Source: Helochares maculicollis (lineage: Eukaryota; Arthropoda; Insecta; Coleoptera; Hydrophilidae). Taken from it: a stretch of 47,513 nt of DNA. Both the position numbers and the translations under genes were made by a program. Below, piece by piece: positions 46,634 to 47,513 of the stretch (positions within the stretch are counted from its first letter, which is position 1; every line of letters starts with the position of its first letter). The stretch covers positions 1 to 47,513 of the forward strand of contig JAWQRO010000232.1 in NCBI GenBank assembly GCA_033557835.1, in the 5' to 3' direction. Below the pieces are notes generated by a model that was not told the origin of the DNA, made no database searches, and saw only the letters and a list, made by a program, of their open reading frames with translations.

Positions 46634-47513
46634 TTGGGTTGGCAACTAAGTAATTGCGGATTTCACTCATAGATGGCTTCAGTTGAATGTTTAGGTTTGC
46701 ACACGTAGTGCAAATGTAAAACACATTTTGATATTTGATAGTGGGCAATTAAGCTGTCAATTAGTAAAAAAAGTTTTTTGGTCGGTTGCGTAGTTTTCGT
46801 TTGGCCTTCGTTCAAAAATGGAAAATCAAAAGGAACATTTTCGTCATATTTTGCTTTTTTTATTTCCGCAAAGGGAAAAACGCACCGCAAACTCATAAAA
46901 AGTTATGTGGTGTTTATGGTGACGAAGCCTTAAAAGAACAGGAGTGCCAATATTGGCTTGCCAAATTTCGTTCTGGTAATTTTTCACTCAAAGATGAAAA
47001 ACGCTCTGGTCGTCCAGTTGAAGTTGATGACGTCCTAATCAAAGCAATAATCAATTCTGATCGTCACAGTACAACACGTGAGATTGCAGAAAAGCTACAT
47101 GTATCACATACATGCATTGAAAATCACTTAAAACATCTTGACTATGTTCAAAAACTCGATACATGGGTTCCTCACGAACTGAAAGAAACGCATTTAACGC
47201 AACGCATTAACAGCTGCGATTTGCTAAAACAACTAATGAAAATGGTCCATTTTTAAAACGACTGATAACTGGCGATGAAAAATGGGCTGTTTACAATAAT
47301 ATCAAGAGGAAAAGATCGTGGAGCAGGCCAGGTGAACCAACTCAAACAACATCAAAAGCTGATACTCATCAAAAGAAGGTTTTGTTATCAGTTTCGTGGG
47401 ATTACAAAGGAATTGTCTATTTTAAACTCTTACCACCCAACCTAACGATCAATTCTGATGTCTACATTGAACAACTAACGAAATTAAACAATGCAGTTGA
47501 AGAAAAGCGGCCC
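46634..47513 (+). mobile_element. mellifera-like mariner, 5' part, cut by the window end
   Basis: The 5' TIR TTGGGTTGGCAACTAAGTAA starts at 46634 after TA (46632-46633) and pairs with the inverted 3' TIR of the copy at 2900-3892. The 3' part is outside the window. Confidence 0.92.
46818..47513 (+). pseudogene. mellifera-like mariner transposase, frameshifted, partial
   Basis: ATG at 46818 starts MENQKEHFRHILLF. A run of seven T's near 46853-46860 appears to carry one T too many, moving the reading into the frame that continues FYFRKGKN. Then come CQYWLAKFRSGNF, DEKRSGRPVEVDD, the second HTH (STTREIAEKLHVSHTCIENH) and WVPHELKETHLTQRINSCD. A second indel at about 47230 (two extra bases) shifts the frame again before FLKRLITGDEKW (first catalytic Asp). 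WSRPGEPTQT, then VSWDYKGIVYFKLL, runs to the edge. The sister copy at 2900 lacks the N-terminus, so together they cover most of one element type. Confidence 0.9.

Noticed and set aside
1..47513. tRNA or rRNA genes
   Set aside because: No cloverleaf with A and B boxes or rRNA segment noticed by eye; a tRNAscan-type run would settle it.

Overview
This is eukaryotic, AT-rich, transposon-loaded DNA, most likely from an insect (at least an arthropod). Evidence: spliced coding exons with GT..AG borders, an insect-type LSM14/Trailer hitch protein, and remnants of mariner, BEL/Pao, R2-clade, RTE-like and Penelope-like elements. There are no operons, CRISPR arrays or bacterial signals. I cannot name a species.

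Layout. (1) Positions 1-1630 hold three internal exons of an LSM14/tral gene on the + strand, carrying the FDF, FFD and TFG boxes. The exon after the 1630 donor was not found, so the rest of the window is either a very long 3' intron or lies beyond a break in the gene. (2) 2305-3892: a minus-strand mauritiana-type mariner and a plus-strand mellifera-like mariner, joined end to end, each missing the terminus at the junction. (3) 3892-9840: a minus-strand BEL/Pao pol remnant (integrase plus pol tail), three pairs of diverged repeats around it, and a TIR-bounded mariner (7953-9180). (4) 11340-14080: another mariner remnant, then an R2-clade LINE. (5) 14090-26900: mostly AT-rich DNA with a Penelope-like RT fragment (about 20600) and a decayed copy of an uncharacterised arthropod repeat protein (23335-23885). 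(6) 27030-29886: an RTE-like LINE split by a complete mauritiana-type mariner (27839-29099) at a TA target, ending in a (GAT)5 tail. (7) 30240-31590: a GC-richer block with homeodomain-type motifs and a canonical G-quadruplex motif, followed by a cryptic AT-rich tandem repeat. (8) 32800-34800: a minus-strand LINE. (9) 35582-36659: a TIR-bounded mariner with internal deletions. (10) 38210-40608: a LINE RT fragment, a 1.4 kb 27-bp minisatellite with higher-order structure, and another mariner remnant. (11) 44150-45620: a second GC-richer, possibly conserved noncoding block. (12) 46634-47513: the 5' part of a second mellifera-like mariner, cut by the window end.

The only host gene I can support is LSM14/tral, a P-body translational repressor. 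Eight mariner-family copies of at least five types make this a graveyard of DD34D transposons. All transposase and RT genes seen are broken. I did not find a convincing new functional system. The most unusual structures are the 27-bp/9-codon minisatellite, the nested and fused transposons, and the two GC-richer islands.
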